Assembly (NCBI RefSeq): GCF_007993795.1 | Contig: NZ_CP042476.1 | Location: 1,426,001 to 1,490,000, forward strand | Direction of reading: 5' to 3' | Source: Antarcticibacterium arcticum | GTDB taxonomy: Bacteria; Bacteroidota; Bacteroidia; Flavobacteriales; Flavobacteriaceae | Length of the DNA stretch: 64,000 nucleotides | Shown: positions 32,659 through 41,747 of the stretch, in pieces | Numbering within the stretch: the first letter of the stretch is position 1 | Layout of the letters: each line of letters opens with the position of its first letter | The notes under the pieces: model-generated | What the model was told of the DNA's origin: nothing | Databases searched by the model: none | Seen by the model: the letters and a program-made list of their open reading frames with translations, nothing else | Position numbers and translations under genes: made by a program

Positions 32659-33540
32659 ATGGACTTCAAACAAAAAATGCTTCGGGATGACGCCTTAAAG
32701 GGCAAAACTATATTAGTAACAGGGGGCGGCAGCGGCCTCGGGAAATCCATGAGTACCTATTTTTTAGAATTGGGGGCCAATGTAGTGATCACCTCACGGG
32801 ACCTGGAAAAATTAAAGAACACCGCAAGCGAACTGGAAGCGCAAACCGGAGGAAAAGTATTACCGGTGCAGTGTGATGTAAGGCATTATGAAGAGGTTGA
32901 GGCAATGGTAAATGCATCGGTGGAGAATTTTGGAAGTGTTGATGTCCTGCTCAATAACGCTGCCGGGAATTTTATTTCCCCTACAGAGCGGCTTTCAGCA
33001 AACGCCTTTGACACTATAATAGACATAGTATTAAAGGGCAGCAAGAACTGCACCCTGGCCTTCGGAAAGCACTGGATAGATACAAAACAAACCAACAAGA
33101 CTATCCTGAATATTGTAACCACTTATGCCTGGACGGGATCTGCCTACGTAGTGCCCAGCGCTACCGCGAAGGCAGGAGTCCTTGCTATGACGCGTTCCCT
33201 GGCGGTAGAATGGGCAAAATACGGAATAAGGTCAAACGCTATCGCTCCGGGGCCCTTTCCTACAAAAGGTGCCTGGGACAGATTACTACCGGGAGACCTG
33301 AAAGAAAAATTTGACCTGGCTAAGAAGGTTCCCCTTAAACGTGTGGGTGACCACCAGGAACTGGCAAACCTAGCTGCATATCTGGTTTCTGACTTTTCCT
33401 CATACGTGAACGGGGAAGTGATCACCATTGACGGGGGAGAATGGTTAAAAGGTGCAGGCCAGTTCAATCTGCTCGAGGCTGTACCCGAAGAAATGTGGGA
33501 TATGCTGGAACAAATGATCAAATCGAAAAAGAGGGAATAA
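32659..33540 (+). CDS. SDR oxidoreductase, 2,4-dienoyl-CoA reductase-like
   Basis: 293 residues. Rossmann motif TGGGSGLGKSM, CDVRHYEE, NNAAGNF and C-terminal ITIDGGEWL. In place of the usual Tyr-x3-Lys it has Ser-x3-Lys (PSATAKAG), the hallmark of the mitochondrial/peroxisomal-type 2,4-dienoyl-CoA reductases, which use NADPH to reduce dienoyl-CoA intermediates in unsaturated fatty-acid oxidation. Position after the mutase genes fits acyl-CoA breakdown. Exact substrate is inferred. Confidence 0.82.
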   Translation: MDFKQKMLRDDALKGKTILVTGGGSGLGKSMSTYFLELGANVVITSRDLEKLKNTASELEAQTGGKVLPVQCDVRHYEEVEAMVNASVENFGSVDVLLNNAAGNFISPTERLSANAFDTIIDIVLKGSKNCTLAFGKHWIDTKQTNKTILNIVTTYAWTGSAYVVPSATAKAGVLAMTRSLAVEWAKYGIRSNAIAPGPFPTKGAWDRLLPGDLKEKFDLAKKVPLKRVGDHQELANLAAYLVSDFSSYVNGEVITIDGGEWLKGAGQFNLLEAVPEEMWDMLEQMIKSKKRE

Positions 33541-33805
33541 AAAGGTTCAATGTCTGCCTGCCGAAGGTAGGTTCAAGGTTCAAAATTGAAAGCATGCATG
33601 CCGCAGGCAGGTTTCAGTTTGAGGGGCTCATTGCCACTGGAAGGTTCATTACGATTTGGGAACTTGCCTGATTGGCAAAGGCGGGTTTGGAAATTGGAAT
33701 TTGGCTTTAGATTTTGAATTTTATCTTTTAGAAACCTGTTAACAAAATCATTTTCTAAACCTGTAATAAATTGTATTTTTACCTTTTAAAAACCGAAATT
33801 AATTA
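33541..33805. other. Intergenic region with degenerate short palindromes
   Basis: Contains several related GC-rich elements (GCCTGCCGAAGGTAGG near 33557 and TGCCGCAGGCAGG near 33599), resembling dispersed REP-like repeats, and AGGTTCAAGGTTCAAAATTG-type runs. TATTTTTA at 33774-33781 is a possible -7 element for parA. No gene. Confidence 0.45.
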
Positions 33806-34570
33806 ATGGGTAAAATCATTGCAATTGCAAACCAAAAGGGCGGGGTAGGAAAAACTACGACATCTGTAAATCTGGCGGCTTCCCTGGGAGTTCTTGAGAA
33901 AAAAGTATTATTGATTGATGCCGACCCACAGGCCAATGCTACTTCGGGGCTTGGAATAGATGTTGAAAAAGTTGAATTTGGCACTTACCAGCTACTGGAA
34001 CATTCCATTAAAGCCGAGGAAGCCATCATTAAAACAAGTTCGCCTAACCTGGATATAATCCCGTCTCACATAGACCTTGTTGCAATTGAAATTGAACTGG
34101 TGGACCAGGATGAGCGGGAATATATGCTCAAAAAGGCCATTACCCATCTCAAGGAACAATACGACTATATTCTTATTGACTGTGCCCCTTCTCTGGGCCT
34201 TTTGACTTTAAATGCCCTAACCGCTGCCGACTCTGTGATCATCCCAATACAGTGCGAATACTTTGCGCTGGAAGGATTGGGCAAATTGCTTAACACCATA
34301 AAAAGTGTACAGAAGATCCATAACAAAAATCTGGATATAGAAGGCCTGTTATTAACCATGTATGATTCGCGTTTAAGGCTCTCAAACCAGGTGGTTGAAG
34401 AGGTGCAAAAGCATTTTAATGAAATGGTATTTACCACAATCATTCAGCGTAATGTGCGTTTAAGTGAGGCGCCAAGTTATGGCGAAAGCATTATTAATTA
34501 TGATGCCGCAAGTAAGGGTGCCACCAATTATTTAAGCCTGGCACACGAAATTATAAAGAAAAACACATAA
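33806..34570 (+). CDS. parA: Chromosome-partitioning ATPase ParA (Soj)
   Basis: 254 residues. Deviant Walker A KGGVGKTT near residue 11-18, switch DADPQANAT, Walker B ILIDCAPSLG and IPIQCEYFALEG. ParA-type ATPases bind DNA non-specifically and move ParB-parS complexes. parB follows after 3 bp. Confidence 0.95.
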   Translation: MGKIIAIANQKGGVGKTTTSVNLAASLGVLEKKVLLIDADPQANATSGLGIDVEKVEFGTYQLLEHSIKAEEAIIKTSSPNLDIIPSHIDLVAIEIELVDQDEREYMLKKAITHLKEQYDYILIDCAPSLGLLTLNALTAADSVIIPIQCEYFALEGLGKLLNTIKSVQKIHNKNLDIEGLLLTMYDSRLRLSNQVVEEVQKHFNEMVFTTIIQRNVRLSEAPSYGESIINYDAASKGATNYLSLAHEIIKKNT

Positions 34571-34573
34571 ACG

Positions 34574-35476
34574 ATGGCGAAAGCTACCAAGAAACAAGCA
34601 TTGGGACGCGGACTTTCAGCATTGCTGAAGGATCCGGATCATGATATAAAATCTGCTGAAGACAAGAATGCCGATAAACTGGTTGGACATATAGTAGAAT
34701 TGGAACTTACTTCTATTGAAGTAAACCCATTCCAGCCCAGGACCAGCTTTAATGAGGAATCCTTACGCGAGCTTGCCTCCTCGATCAAGGAATTAGGGGT
34801 AATACAGCCAATTACGGTAAGAAAGCTTGACTTTAATAAATTCCAGCTGGTATCTGGTGAAAGAAGGTTCAGGGCTTCCAAACTTATTGGCCTTGAAACC
34901 ATTCCTGCCTATATACGAATTGCCAATGACCAGGAATCCCTGGAAATGGCTTTGGTTGAGAATATTCAACGCCAGGACCTTGATCCTATTGAGATCTCCC
35001 TTTCCTACCAGCGACTTATCGATGAGATAAATCTCACCCAGGAACAGTTGAGTGAACGCGTGGGAAAGAACAGGTCTACCATTGCCAATTATTTGCGCTT
35101 ATTAAAACTTGATCCTATAGTACAAACCGGAATGAGGGATGGTTTTCTATCGATGGGCCATGGAAGGGCATTGATCAATATTGAAGACCCCCAAATGCAA
35201 CTCGACATTTATGAGCGCATTCTTGAAAGGTCACTTTCAGTAAGGGATACAGAGAAACTTGTGAGAGAATTAAATGGTGACGATGCTGCAAAACCCGCTA
35301 AAAAAGCCAAGGCGCTTCCTACTGAATTTAAAAAAGGAATCAGAGAGTTTTCAGATTATCTGGGTGCCAAAGTTGATATAAAAGTAGCCGGCAAAGGAAA
35401 AGGAAAACTTATTATCCCCTTTAATAGTGAAGAGGATTATAACAGGATAAAAAAATTAATTCAGGGTGAGTCTTAA
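34574..35476 (+). CDS. parB: Chromosome-partitioning protein ParB (Spo0J)
   Basis: 300 residues. ParB/Srx domain with NPFQPRTSFNEESLRELASSI and the CTPase/DNA-clamp motif GERRFRASKL, followed by the helix-turn-helix LSERVGKNRSTIANYLRLL and a C-terminal dimerisation region. It loads on parS and works with ParA in chromosome segregation. I did not find a parS copy in the window. Confidence 0.94.
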   Translation: MAKATKKQALGRGLSALLKDPDHDIKSAEDKNADKLVGHIVELELTSIEVNPFQPRTSFNEESLRELASSIKELGVIQPITVRKLDFNKFQLVSGERRFRASKLIGLETIPAYIRIANDQESLEMALVENIQRQDLDPIEISLSYQRLIDEINLTQEQLSERVGKNRSTIANYLRLLKLDPIVQTGMRDGFLSMGHGRALINIEDPQMQLDIYERILERSLSVRDTEKLVRELNGDDAAKPAKKAKALPTEFKKGIREFSDYLGAKVDIKVAGKGKGKLIIPFNSEEDYNRIKKLIQGES

Positions 35477-36062
35477 ACAAATTATTGCAGTAATATCGCT
35501 GTTACTGCTACCCGGCTATATGGTTGCACAGGAGGATAGCCTTAGTGTAAGCGTGGCCGAAAAAATAATTGTTGAAGAAGAATCCAGGGATTATAAACCA
35601 TATGACCCTCTTGCCCCTGCCCGGGCAGCTTTTTTCTCGGCTGTATTGCCGGGCCTGGGACAGGCCTATAACGGGAAATACTGGAAGATCCCCATTGCTT
35701 ATGGAGGCCTTGGTGTGGGAGTTTATTTTTATTTGAAAAATGACGAACAGTATGATCGTTACCGTTCTATATACAAAAGACGCCTTGCGGGGTTTACTGA
35801 TGACGAATTCATCACCCCTACTGGTACCCAACGGGTTACCAATGACGGATTAATTCGTGCACAGCGTTTCTACCAGCGAAATAAAGAGATCTCCATTCTT
35901 GTAATCGTGGGAGTGTATGCCCTTAATATCATTGATGCCAACGTAGATGCACATTTACAACAATTCAATGTAAGTGAAGATCTCTCACTGAGACCCTCCA
36001 TGAATTTTAATGAATTTACCGGAAAGACAGGTTATGGGCTTTCTTTAAATTATAATTTTTAG
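35466..36062 (+). CDS. DUF5683 membrane/envelope protein
   Basis: 198 residues from GTG 35466, overlapping the end of parB by 11 bp. Signal peptide (IIAVISLLLLPGYMVAQ), then YDPLAPARAAFFSAVLPGLGQAYNGKYWKIPIAYGGLGVGVYFYLKND, which is the DUF5683 signature with one or two membrane segments, and a C-terminal SLNYNF. Function unknown; the order parB-DUF5683-dapB is common in flavobacteria. Confidence 0.82.
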   Translation: MSLKQIIAVISLLLLPGYMVAQEDSLSVSVAEKIIVEEESRDYKPYDPLAPARAAFFSAVLPGLGQAYNGKYWKIPIAYGGLGVGVYFYLKNDEQYDRYRSIYKRRLAGFTDDEFITPTGTQRVTNDGLIRAQRFYQRNKEISILVIVGVYALNIIDANVDAHLQQFNVSEDLSLRPSMNFNEFTGKTGYGLSLNYNF

Positions 36063-36125
36063 AACAAAAGAAACTGTGCACAAGGAATGTATACTGAAAT
36101 TGTTCTTTAATACTTATTTAAAAAA

Positions 36126-36830
36126 ATGAAAATAGCACTTTTAGGCTACGGGAAAATGGGAAAGACCATTGAAAGAATAGCCATAGATCGCGGTCATGAA
36201 ATTGTTCTGAAAATTAGCGATAATATCGCGGCCTATGACCTAAGCCTGGCTGATGTTGCAATAGACTTTAGCATTCCCACTGCAGCGCTTAATAATATTA
36301 TTACCTGTTGCAAAAACGGGCTTCCGGTAATAAGCGGCACCACAGGCTGGCTAAAAGATTACGAAAAAGCAGTAAAGGTTTGTGAACAAGAAGATTCGGC
36401 ACTTTTATATGCTTCAAATTTCAGTATTGGGGTGAACTTGTTTTTTGACCTTAACCAGAAGCTTGCGAAACTTATGCAGCCATTTAAAGAATATGCCGTG
36501 GCAATTGAAGAAATTCACCATACCCAGAAACTGGATGCCCCCAGCGGAACCGCTATAAGTCTGGCCGACCAAATTGTAGCCAATTCTTCCCTTACCGGCT
36601 GGAAAGCTGAGCAAGCTGAAAAAAATGAGATCCCCGTATATTCCAAGCGTATTGATGAAGTTCCGGGAACGCATACGGTTTCCTATGCTTCCAGGGTAGA
36701 TACCATTGAGATCAAACATACCGCGCATTCCCGGGAAGGATTTGCCTTGGGAGCAGTTATCGCCGCGGAATGGATCAAGGACAAGAAAGGTGTTTTCACC
36801 ATGAAAGACGTGCTTTCAGGATTAAAATAA
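36126..36830 (+). CDS. dapB: 4-hydroxy-tetrahydrodipicolinate reductase
   Basis: 234 residues. N-terminal Rossmann GYGKMGKTIE, SGTTGW, SNFSIGVNLFF and the DapB signature EIHHTQKLDAPSGTAISLAD with the catalytic His-His/Lys. It makes tetrahydrodipicolinate on the lysine and meso-diaminopimelate pathway and so supplies peptidoglycan precursors. Confidence 0.95.
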   Translation: MKIALLGYGKMGKTIERIAIDRGHEIVLKISDNIAAYDLSLADVAIDFSIPTAALNNIITCCKNGLPVISGTTGWLKDYEKAVKVCEQEDSALLYASNFSIGVNLFFDLNQKLAKLMQPFKEYAVAIEEIHHTQKLDAPSGTAISLADQIVANSSLTGWKAEQAEKNEIPVYSKRIDEVPGTHTVSYASRVDTIEIKHTAHSREGFALGAVIAAEWIKDKKGVFTMKDVLSGLK

Positions 36831-36884
36831 ATAATTTGTAACGGTAGAGCATTGTTTCATACCAATACCAGTAAATAGTTTACT

Positions 36885-38447
36885 ATGACAATTACCCAAT
36901 GGCTTCTGTTTTTCTTAGTAGTGCAAATTATCCATTTTCTTGGAACCTGGAGACTTTATGTAAAAGCCGGCCGTAAAGCCTGGGAAGCCGCGGTTCCTGT
37001 TTACAACGCGGTGGTTTTAATGAAGATCATTAACCGTCCCTGGTGGTGGGTGATCCTGTTATTCATTCCAATTGTAAACTTAATTATGTTCCCGGTAGTT
37101 TGGGTGGAAACTATTAGAAGTTTTGGCAGGAATAGTTCCATGGATACCTTTCTTGTACTCATAACCTTCGGCTTATATATTTTTTATATAAACTACTTCA
37201 CAGATGCTACTTATATTGCAGACCGCAGCTTAAAACCGGGCACCGCCGTTGGAGAATGGGTAAGTTCAATCCTGTTTGCCATTATTGCTGCCACGCTGGT
37301 TCACACCTATCTTATTCAGCCTTTTACAATCCCTACATCATCTTTGGAAAAAACACTGCTGGTGGGTGATTTCCTCTTTGTTAGCAAATTTCATTACGGG
37401 GCGCGCACACCTTTAACGGCTGTTGCTTTCCCTATGGTTCATGACACAATACCTGTGTTAAACGTAAAGTCATACCTGGAAAAACCCCAGATCCCATATT
37501 TCAGGCTTCCCGGCTTTCAGGAGATTGAAAGAACAGATATTGTAGTGTTCAACTGGCCTGTAGATACTATGATGAATATGTATTATACAGATAAGCACTA
37601 CTATAAACCCATAGACAAAAAAACCAATTATGTAAAGCGTGCGGTTGGTATTCCGGGAGATTCCCTTGAGATCATTAACGGAAAGATCCATATTAACTCC
37701 CAGCCGTTACAGCTGCCAGACAGAGCCAAACTCCAGTATTCTTACCAGGGAACAACCAAAGGACAACCTTTTCATCCTTATAACCTCTATGAGCGTTATG
37801 ATGTTACAGATTATGTGCCCTATCATGCTGAATCAAGAACTTTCAGGATCAACCTGACGGAAGAAGCTTTTGAGCGATTTAAAAATCATCCCAATGTTGA
37901 AACCATTGCAAGAGTGGTAGATTCTTCCAGTGTTGCAGATACCCAGCTATTCCCTCAAAAAGGAGATCATCATTGGAACAACGATAATATGGGCCCTATT
38001 TTCATTCCGAAGAAAGGTGTTACCACCCCGCTTAATTCCAAAAATATAGAATTATATAAAAGGATCATTGAAGTGTATGAGGGGTCTGAAATGGATTTTG
38101 ACAATAAGGTAAGCGTTAATGGCACCCAGGTTTTGCTAAACGGCCAGGCTACCGACTCTTATACCTTTCAACAGGATTATTACTGGATGATGGGAGATAA
38201 CAGGCATAACAGCCTTGACAGCCGTTATTTTGGCTTTGTTCCGGAAAATCATATAGTTGGAAAACCTGTGTTTATCTGGATGAGCTGGGATGCCAATGGT
38301 GATGGTTTTATTAACAAGGTGCGCTGGGATAGATTATTCACCACAGTGGGCGGCCCCGGAGACCCGGTTTCATATTTACCCTATTTTCTTATTGTGGTTA
38401 TAATACTTGTAGCCTTTAACTTTTTCAAGAAAAGAAGAGAATCCTAA
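36885..38447 (+). CDS. lepB: Signal peptidase I, long Bacteroidota form
   Basis: 520 residues, about twice the E. coli core. Several N-terminal TM helices (about 5-25, 48-70, 82-105, 126-146) are followed by the catalytic Ser in IPTSSLEKTLLVGD and the general-base Lys in NYVKRAVGIPGD, then a long insertion and the closing motif MMGDNRHNSLDSRYFGFV. A C-terminal TM helix precedes the KKRRES tail. It removes signal peptides on the outer side of the inner membrane. Confidence 0.93.
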   Translation: MTITQWLLFFLVVQIIHFLGTWRLYVKAGRKAWEAAVPVYNAVVLMKIINRPWWWVILLFIPIVNLIMFPVVWVETIRSFGRNSSMDTFLVLITFGLYIFYINYFTDATYIADRSLKPGTAVGEWVSSILFAIIAATLVHTYLIQPFTIPTSSLEKTLLVGDFLFVSKFHYGARTPLTAVAFPMVHDTIPVLNVKSYLEKPQIPYFRLPGFQEIERTDIVVFNWPVDTMMNMYYTDKHYYKPIDKKTNYVKRAVGIPGDSLEIINGKIHINSQPLQLPDRAKLQYSYQGTTKGQPFHPYNLYERYDVTDYVPYHAESRTFRINLTEEAFERFKNHPNVETIARVVDSSSVADTQLFPQKGDHHWNNDNMGPIFIPKKGVTTPLNSKNIELYKRIIEVYEGSEMDFDNKVSVNGTQVLLNGQATDSYTFQQDYYWMMGDNRHNSLDSRYFGFVPENHIVGKPVFIWMSWDANGDGFINKVRWDRLFTTVGGPGDPVSYLPYFLIVVIILVAFNFFKKRRES

Positions 38448-38459
38448 GATTGCTGTAAG

Positions 38460-39077
38460 ATGGAGGAAATTTTATTACATCTCCCCTATTTTGGGCCAGT
38501 TTCACATTTTAAAGAAATTGTAAAACCGGCCACCATATGGTTTGAAAATGAGGATAATTATCAAAAACAAACCTATCGCAACCGTACCTATATATATGGT
38601 GCCAATGGGAAACTTCTTTTGAATATTCCCGTGAAGCATTTGAATGCTCCGGGAGTAAAGCTGCATCAAAAATATAAGGATGTAAAAATTGAAAATGATT
38701 TTAAATGGCAGCAACTCCACTGGAAATCTTTAAAATCTGCTTACCAGACCTCCCCTTTCTTTGAATATTATGAAGATGATTTCGCCCCTCTTTTCCATGG
38801 AAAAGAAGATTTTTTAATGGAATTTAATTATAAGTGTTTTGATCTGGTATGTGAAAGCTTACAGATAACTGTGGATTATAAAAAGACTGTGGAATACTTT
38901 AGAGACCCCGCCGGAATTATAGACAGAAGGGATCTTATAAACGCCAAAAAATCGAGGGAAGTACCGGAATATATCCAGGTTTTTCAGGATAAAAAAGGCT
39001 TTATACAGGATTTGAGCATTCTGGACCTTTTATTCAACGAGGGGCCAAACGCAGTAAATTATCTTCGGGAAATGTAG
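38460..39077 (+). CDS. WbqC-like family protein
   Basis: 205 residues. Opens with LLHLPYFGPVSHF, then YQKQTYRNRTYIYGANGKLLLNIPVKH and a W-rich segment (WQQLHWKSLKSAYQTSPFFEYY), the pattern of the WbqC family. Members occur near lipopolysaccharide or sugar-modification genes, but the reaction here is unknown. It starts 12 bp after lepB, so probably the same transcript, and meets the opposing gene 4 bp after its stop. Confidence 0.8.
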   Translation: MEEILLHLPYFGPVSHFKEIVKPATIWFENEDNYQKQTYRNRTYIYGANGKLLLNIPVKHLNAPGVKLHQKYKDVKIENDFKWQQLHWKSLKSAYQTSPFFEYYEDDFAPLFHGKEDFLMEFNYKCFDLVCESLQITVDYKKTVEYFRDPAGIIDRRDLINAKKSREVPEYIQVFQDKKGFIQDLSILDLLFNEGPNAVNYLREM

Positions 39078-39081
39078 CGTC

Positions 39082-40104
39082 CTACCAGTTTAGACGGGCC
39101 ATTAAGGGAAAGTGATCTGAATAATCTACCGGAAATACTTCAAAAGAATTAATAGGGATGGAGTTTTCTATAAAAAGAAAATCTATTCTCAAAGGGAAAT
39201 AGTTAAGGTTGAACGTTCTGGCAAAACCGCTCCCAGCCAACAGGAACGCATCCTGAAAGCGCTCTCCCTTTATATAGCGATAAATGTAGGAGAATGCCGT
39301 ATTATTAAAATCGCCAAGCACCAGGGTCTTATAAGGGGATTCATCTATAGCTTCTTTTAATATTTTCGCCTGGTCTTGCTGGAGTTTAAAACCATACCCT
39401 ATTCTTCCAATGAGTTGTTTAGAATCGGCATCCTTAATATCCTGCAGTCCCGGTTTTATGTTAAGTGATTGAAAATGCACGTTGAAGATGCGCAGGGTAT
39501 CTTCATTTTTAACAATGTCTATAAAAATAGAGTTGTTATTCCCGTCTTCGGGAAAGTCCAGGGATTGTTTATTCACTATAGGATATTTTGAAAATATCGC
39601 CATTCCAAATTCGCTTCCCTTATCCTTCAGTTTTATATAGCTGTGAGGAAATTCTTTAAACTTCCCGGTTTCGCCAATATAATGTTCCTGGGTCACAAGG
39701 ATATCCGGATCCTGCTCATTCACAAATGTCTGGATCTTTTCGGGGATCAAGGGGTCATCTACCCATTTATAAGCATTGAACATCCTCACATTGTAACTCA
39801 TTACACTAAGTTCATTTGTGGTGCTTTCATTTTTTTTCCCAATTTGAAACCAGGCGACAACATAATTATAGCCTGCGGCAAGAATAATAAGGGAAAGTAA
39901 AAAATGACGTTTCAGTCTTAATAACCAGAAAATAAGAAAAAGCACATTCCCCAAAATAAGCAGCGGTACCCCGAGGCTTAATACTGAAAGTAAGGGGAAA
40001 TTTGAGGGTGGGATGTGTGGTAATAAATAGGATAATAGCAATGCGAAGGCAAGCAGCGAATTAAGTAGGAATAGAAACTTGTCCAGAAACTTCAATTTCT
40101 TCAT
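39082..40104 (-). CDS. Membrane-anchored endonuclease/exonuclease/phosphatase family protein
   Basis: 340 residues. Three N-terminal hydrophobic helices (about 10-85) precede an EEP domain: MSYNVRMFN, VTQEHYIGE, NVHFQSL, VLGDFNNTAFS and the C-terminal DYSDHFPLMARL with catalytic His. These metal-dependent phosphodiesterases include nucleases and lipid phosphatases; the membrane part suggests an envelope role. Last gene of the mutL-rhomboid operon. Confidence 0.85.
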   Translation of the reverse strand: MKKLKFLDKFLFLLNSLLAFALLLSYLLPHIPPSNFPLLSVLSLGVPLLILGNVLFLIFWLLRLKRHFLLSLIILAAGYNYVVAWFQIGKKNESTTNELSVMSYNVRMFNAYKWVDDPLIPEKIQTFVNEQDPDILVTQEHYIGETGKFKEFPHSYIKLKDKGSEFGMAIFSKYPIVNKQSLDFPEDGNNNSIFIDIVKNEDTLRIFNVHFQSLNIKPGLQDIKDADSKQLIGRIGYGFKLQQDQAKILKEAIDESPYKTLVLGDFNNTAFSYIYRYIKGERFQDAFLLAGSGFARTFNLNYFPLRIDFLFIENSIPINSFEVFPVDYSDHFPLMARLNW

Positions 40105-41004
40105 TTAATTTTCTTTTCCGGCGTCAAACAAAAAATCCTTCTCCTGTTTGGTGAGGCTGTCATAACCACTTTTGCTTATTTTATCCAGAATGGCATCTAT
40201 CTTTTGCTGCTTTTCATTCTTGGAGATCTTGCCGGCCGAAGGCGCCACAGGGGAACCACCCGCTTTTTTATAAACCGTTCTCATAGTAGATTTAGGTTTC
40301 TTTTGGGCTTCAAAAAGAGAAAGGAAACCACTTGTCAATTTTTCAAAACCACTGCCAATGTCATTTCCTTTTCCAAGCTGGTTCGCATAAACATATCCAA
40401 ACAATGCGCCTCCTAAATGAGCAAGATGCCCGCCGGAATTGCTAATTGGTATCTGTATTATATCCAGAAGAACAAGAAAAGCGGCGATATACCAGAATTT
40501 TATACTCCCCAGGAACAATAGCCTGATCCTTAAATGAGGAACATGAGTAGCAATACCCACCAGAACTGCCATTACCCCGGCCGAAGCCCCAAGTAAATAG
40601 GACCTTCCCGTAGACTGGAATGCTGGAAACAGGTTATAGCTTAACATATAGATAAGCGCGCCGGTAATAACCCCTAAAAAATAAAAGTTGAGCAGTTTCT
40701 TTGCTGAAAAATAAGTAAGAAAATAAATACCCGCATAATAGAGTATTAGCATATTGGAAAGAATATGCCATATCCCCGAATGAAGGAAAGAATAGGTGAT
40801 TATAGACCAGGGCTTGAAGATATATTCTCCCGGCTCCTTAGGAAATACAAACCACTCCAGTAAAAAATCTGAAGGCCATTGGAAAAGGAAAGCAATTGTT
40901 TTGGCAAGATAAAAAAGTATAAAGAACAGGACGTTAAGCCCAATGAGCTTCTCAACAACTGTAGCTGTCTGTAATTTATAACGAAATTTATCTGCCGGTC
41001 CCAT
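40105..41004 (-). CDS. Rhomboid-family intramembrane serine protease (second of pair)
   Basis: 299 residues from ATG 41004, whose first base overlaps the stop of the upstream rhomboid (TAATG); the frame also opens with a GTG at 41013. Six-helix rhomboid core: SFLHSGIWHILSNML (HxxxN), catalytic Ser in LLGASAGVMAV, and His in GGHLAHLGGALFGYVYA. A cytoplasmic C-terminal extension of about 90 residues is rich in Lys and Ser. It cleaves membrane proteins within the bilayer; targets unknown. Confidence 0.88.
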   Translation of the reverse strand: MGPADKFRYKLQTATVVEKLIGLNVLFFILFYLAKTIAFLFQWPSDFLLEWFVFPKEPGEYIFKPWSIITYSFLHSGIWHILSNMLILYYAGIYFLTYFSAKKLLNFYFLGVITGALIYMLSYNLFPAFQSTGRSYLLGASAGVMAVLVGIATHVPHLRIRLLFLGSIKFWYIAAFLVLLDIIQIPISNSGGHLAHLGGALFGYVYANQLGKGNDIGSGFEKLTSGFLSLFEAQKKPKSTMRTVYKKAGGSPVAPSAGKISKNEKQQKIDAILDKISKSGYDSLTKQEKDFLFDAGKEN

Positions 41005-41747
41005 TAATCCCACCTGTTTTCATTAAACTGATTCTTTTTCCAGTACCACATCATAATAAAGCCGAACAAAGCTCCCCCAACGTGGGCAAAATGCGCGATT
41101 CCGCCGCCAAATAAAGAGTACCCGGTGAGTCCGGAGAACAGGTCTATAGCGATGAGAACCGGGATAAATATCTTTGCTTTAATAGGTACCGGAACGAATA
41201 TTAAAAATAGTGCGACATTTGGAAATAACATACCAAAAGCGACTAAAATTCCATAAATAGCTCCAGATGCTCCCACGGCGGGCGTATTAAAAGAAATATA
41301 CATACTTTCAAGGGTTTCCCGGGAAACAGAATCCAGGATAGCAGTAGAATATTGGCCTGTATTGAGCAGTTGTCTAATACTTTCAGGATTCATTCCGGCT
41401 TCAACCAGCGCATTGTATCCAGATTGTACGTGGTAATAATTTACCAGTGAGTGAATAATAGCAGCTCCAATTCCGCAGGAAAAATAGAAGAAAAGAAATT
41501 TTTTCTGGCCAAGCATTTGTTCAATGGGGCTTCCAAAAGCCCATAAGGCATACATATTAAAGAGAATGTGCATAAAACTCCCATGCATGAACATATGGGT
41601 AAGTATCTGCCAAATTCCAAAATTGTCATTTTGAAAAAACCACAAAGAGAATAATTTATACGTGTATTCTCCAACCGTAAGCGTACCTACAAAAAATATA
41701 ACATTAATGATTAAAAGTACCTTTACGGTATCTGTCATTCTTCCCAT
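41004..41747 (-). CDS. Rhomboid-family intramembrane serine protease (first of pair)
   Basis: 247 residues. Rhomboid motifs: HMFMHGSFMHILFNMYALW, catalytic Ser in GASGAIYGILVAFG and His in FAHVGGALFGF. No long tail, unlike the next gene. It begins directly after the mutL stop and is translationally coupled to the second rhomboid. Confidence 0.9.
   Translation of the reverse strand: MGRMTDTVKVLLIINVIFFVGTLTVGEYTYKLFSLWFFQNDNFGIWQILTHMFMHGSFMHILFNMYALWAFGSPIEQMLGQKKFLFFYFSCGIGAAIIHSLVNYYHVQSGYNALVEAGMNPESIRQLLNTGQYSTAILDSVSRETLESMYISFNTPAVGASGAIYGILVAFGMLFPNVALFLIFVPVPIKAKIFIPVLIAIDLFSGLTGYSLFGGGIAHFAHVGGALFGFIMMWYWKKNQFNENRWD

Noticed and set aside
33774..33781. TATTTTTA as a firm parA promoter
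   Set aside because: Only a partial match to TAnnTTTG with no good -33 element; mentioned in the gap entry but not called as a separate feature.
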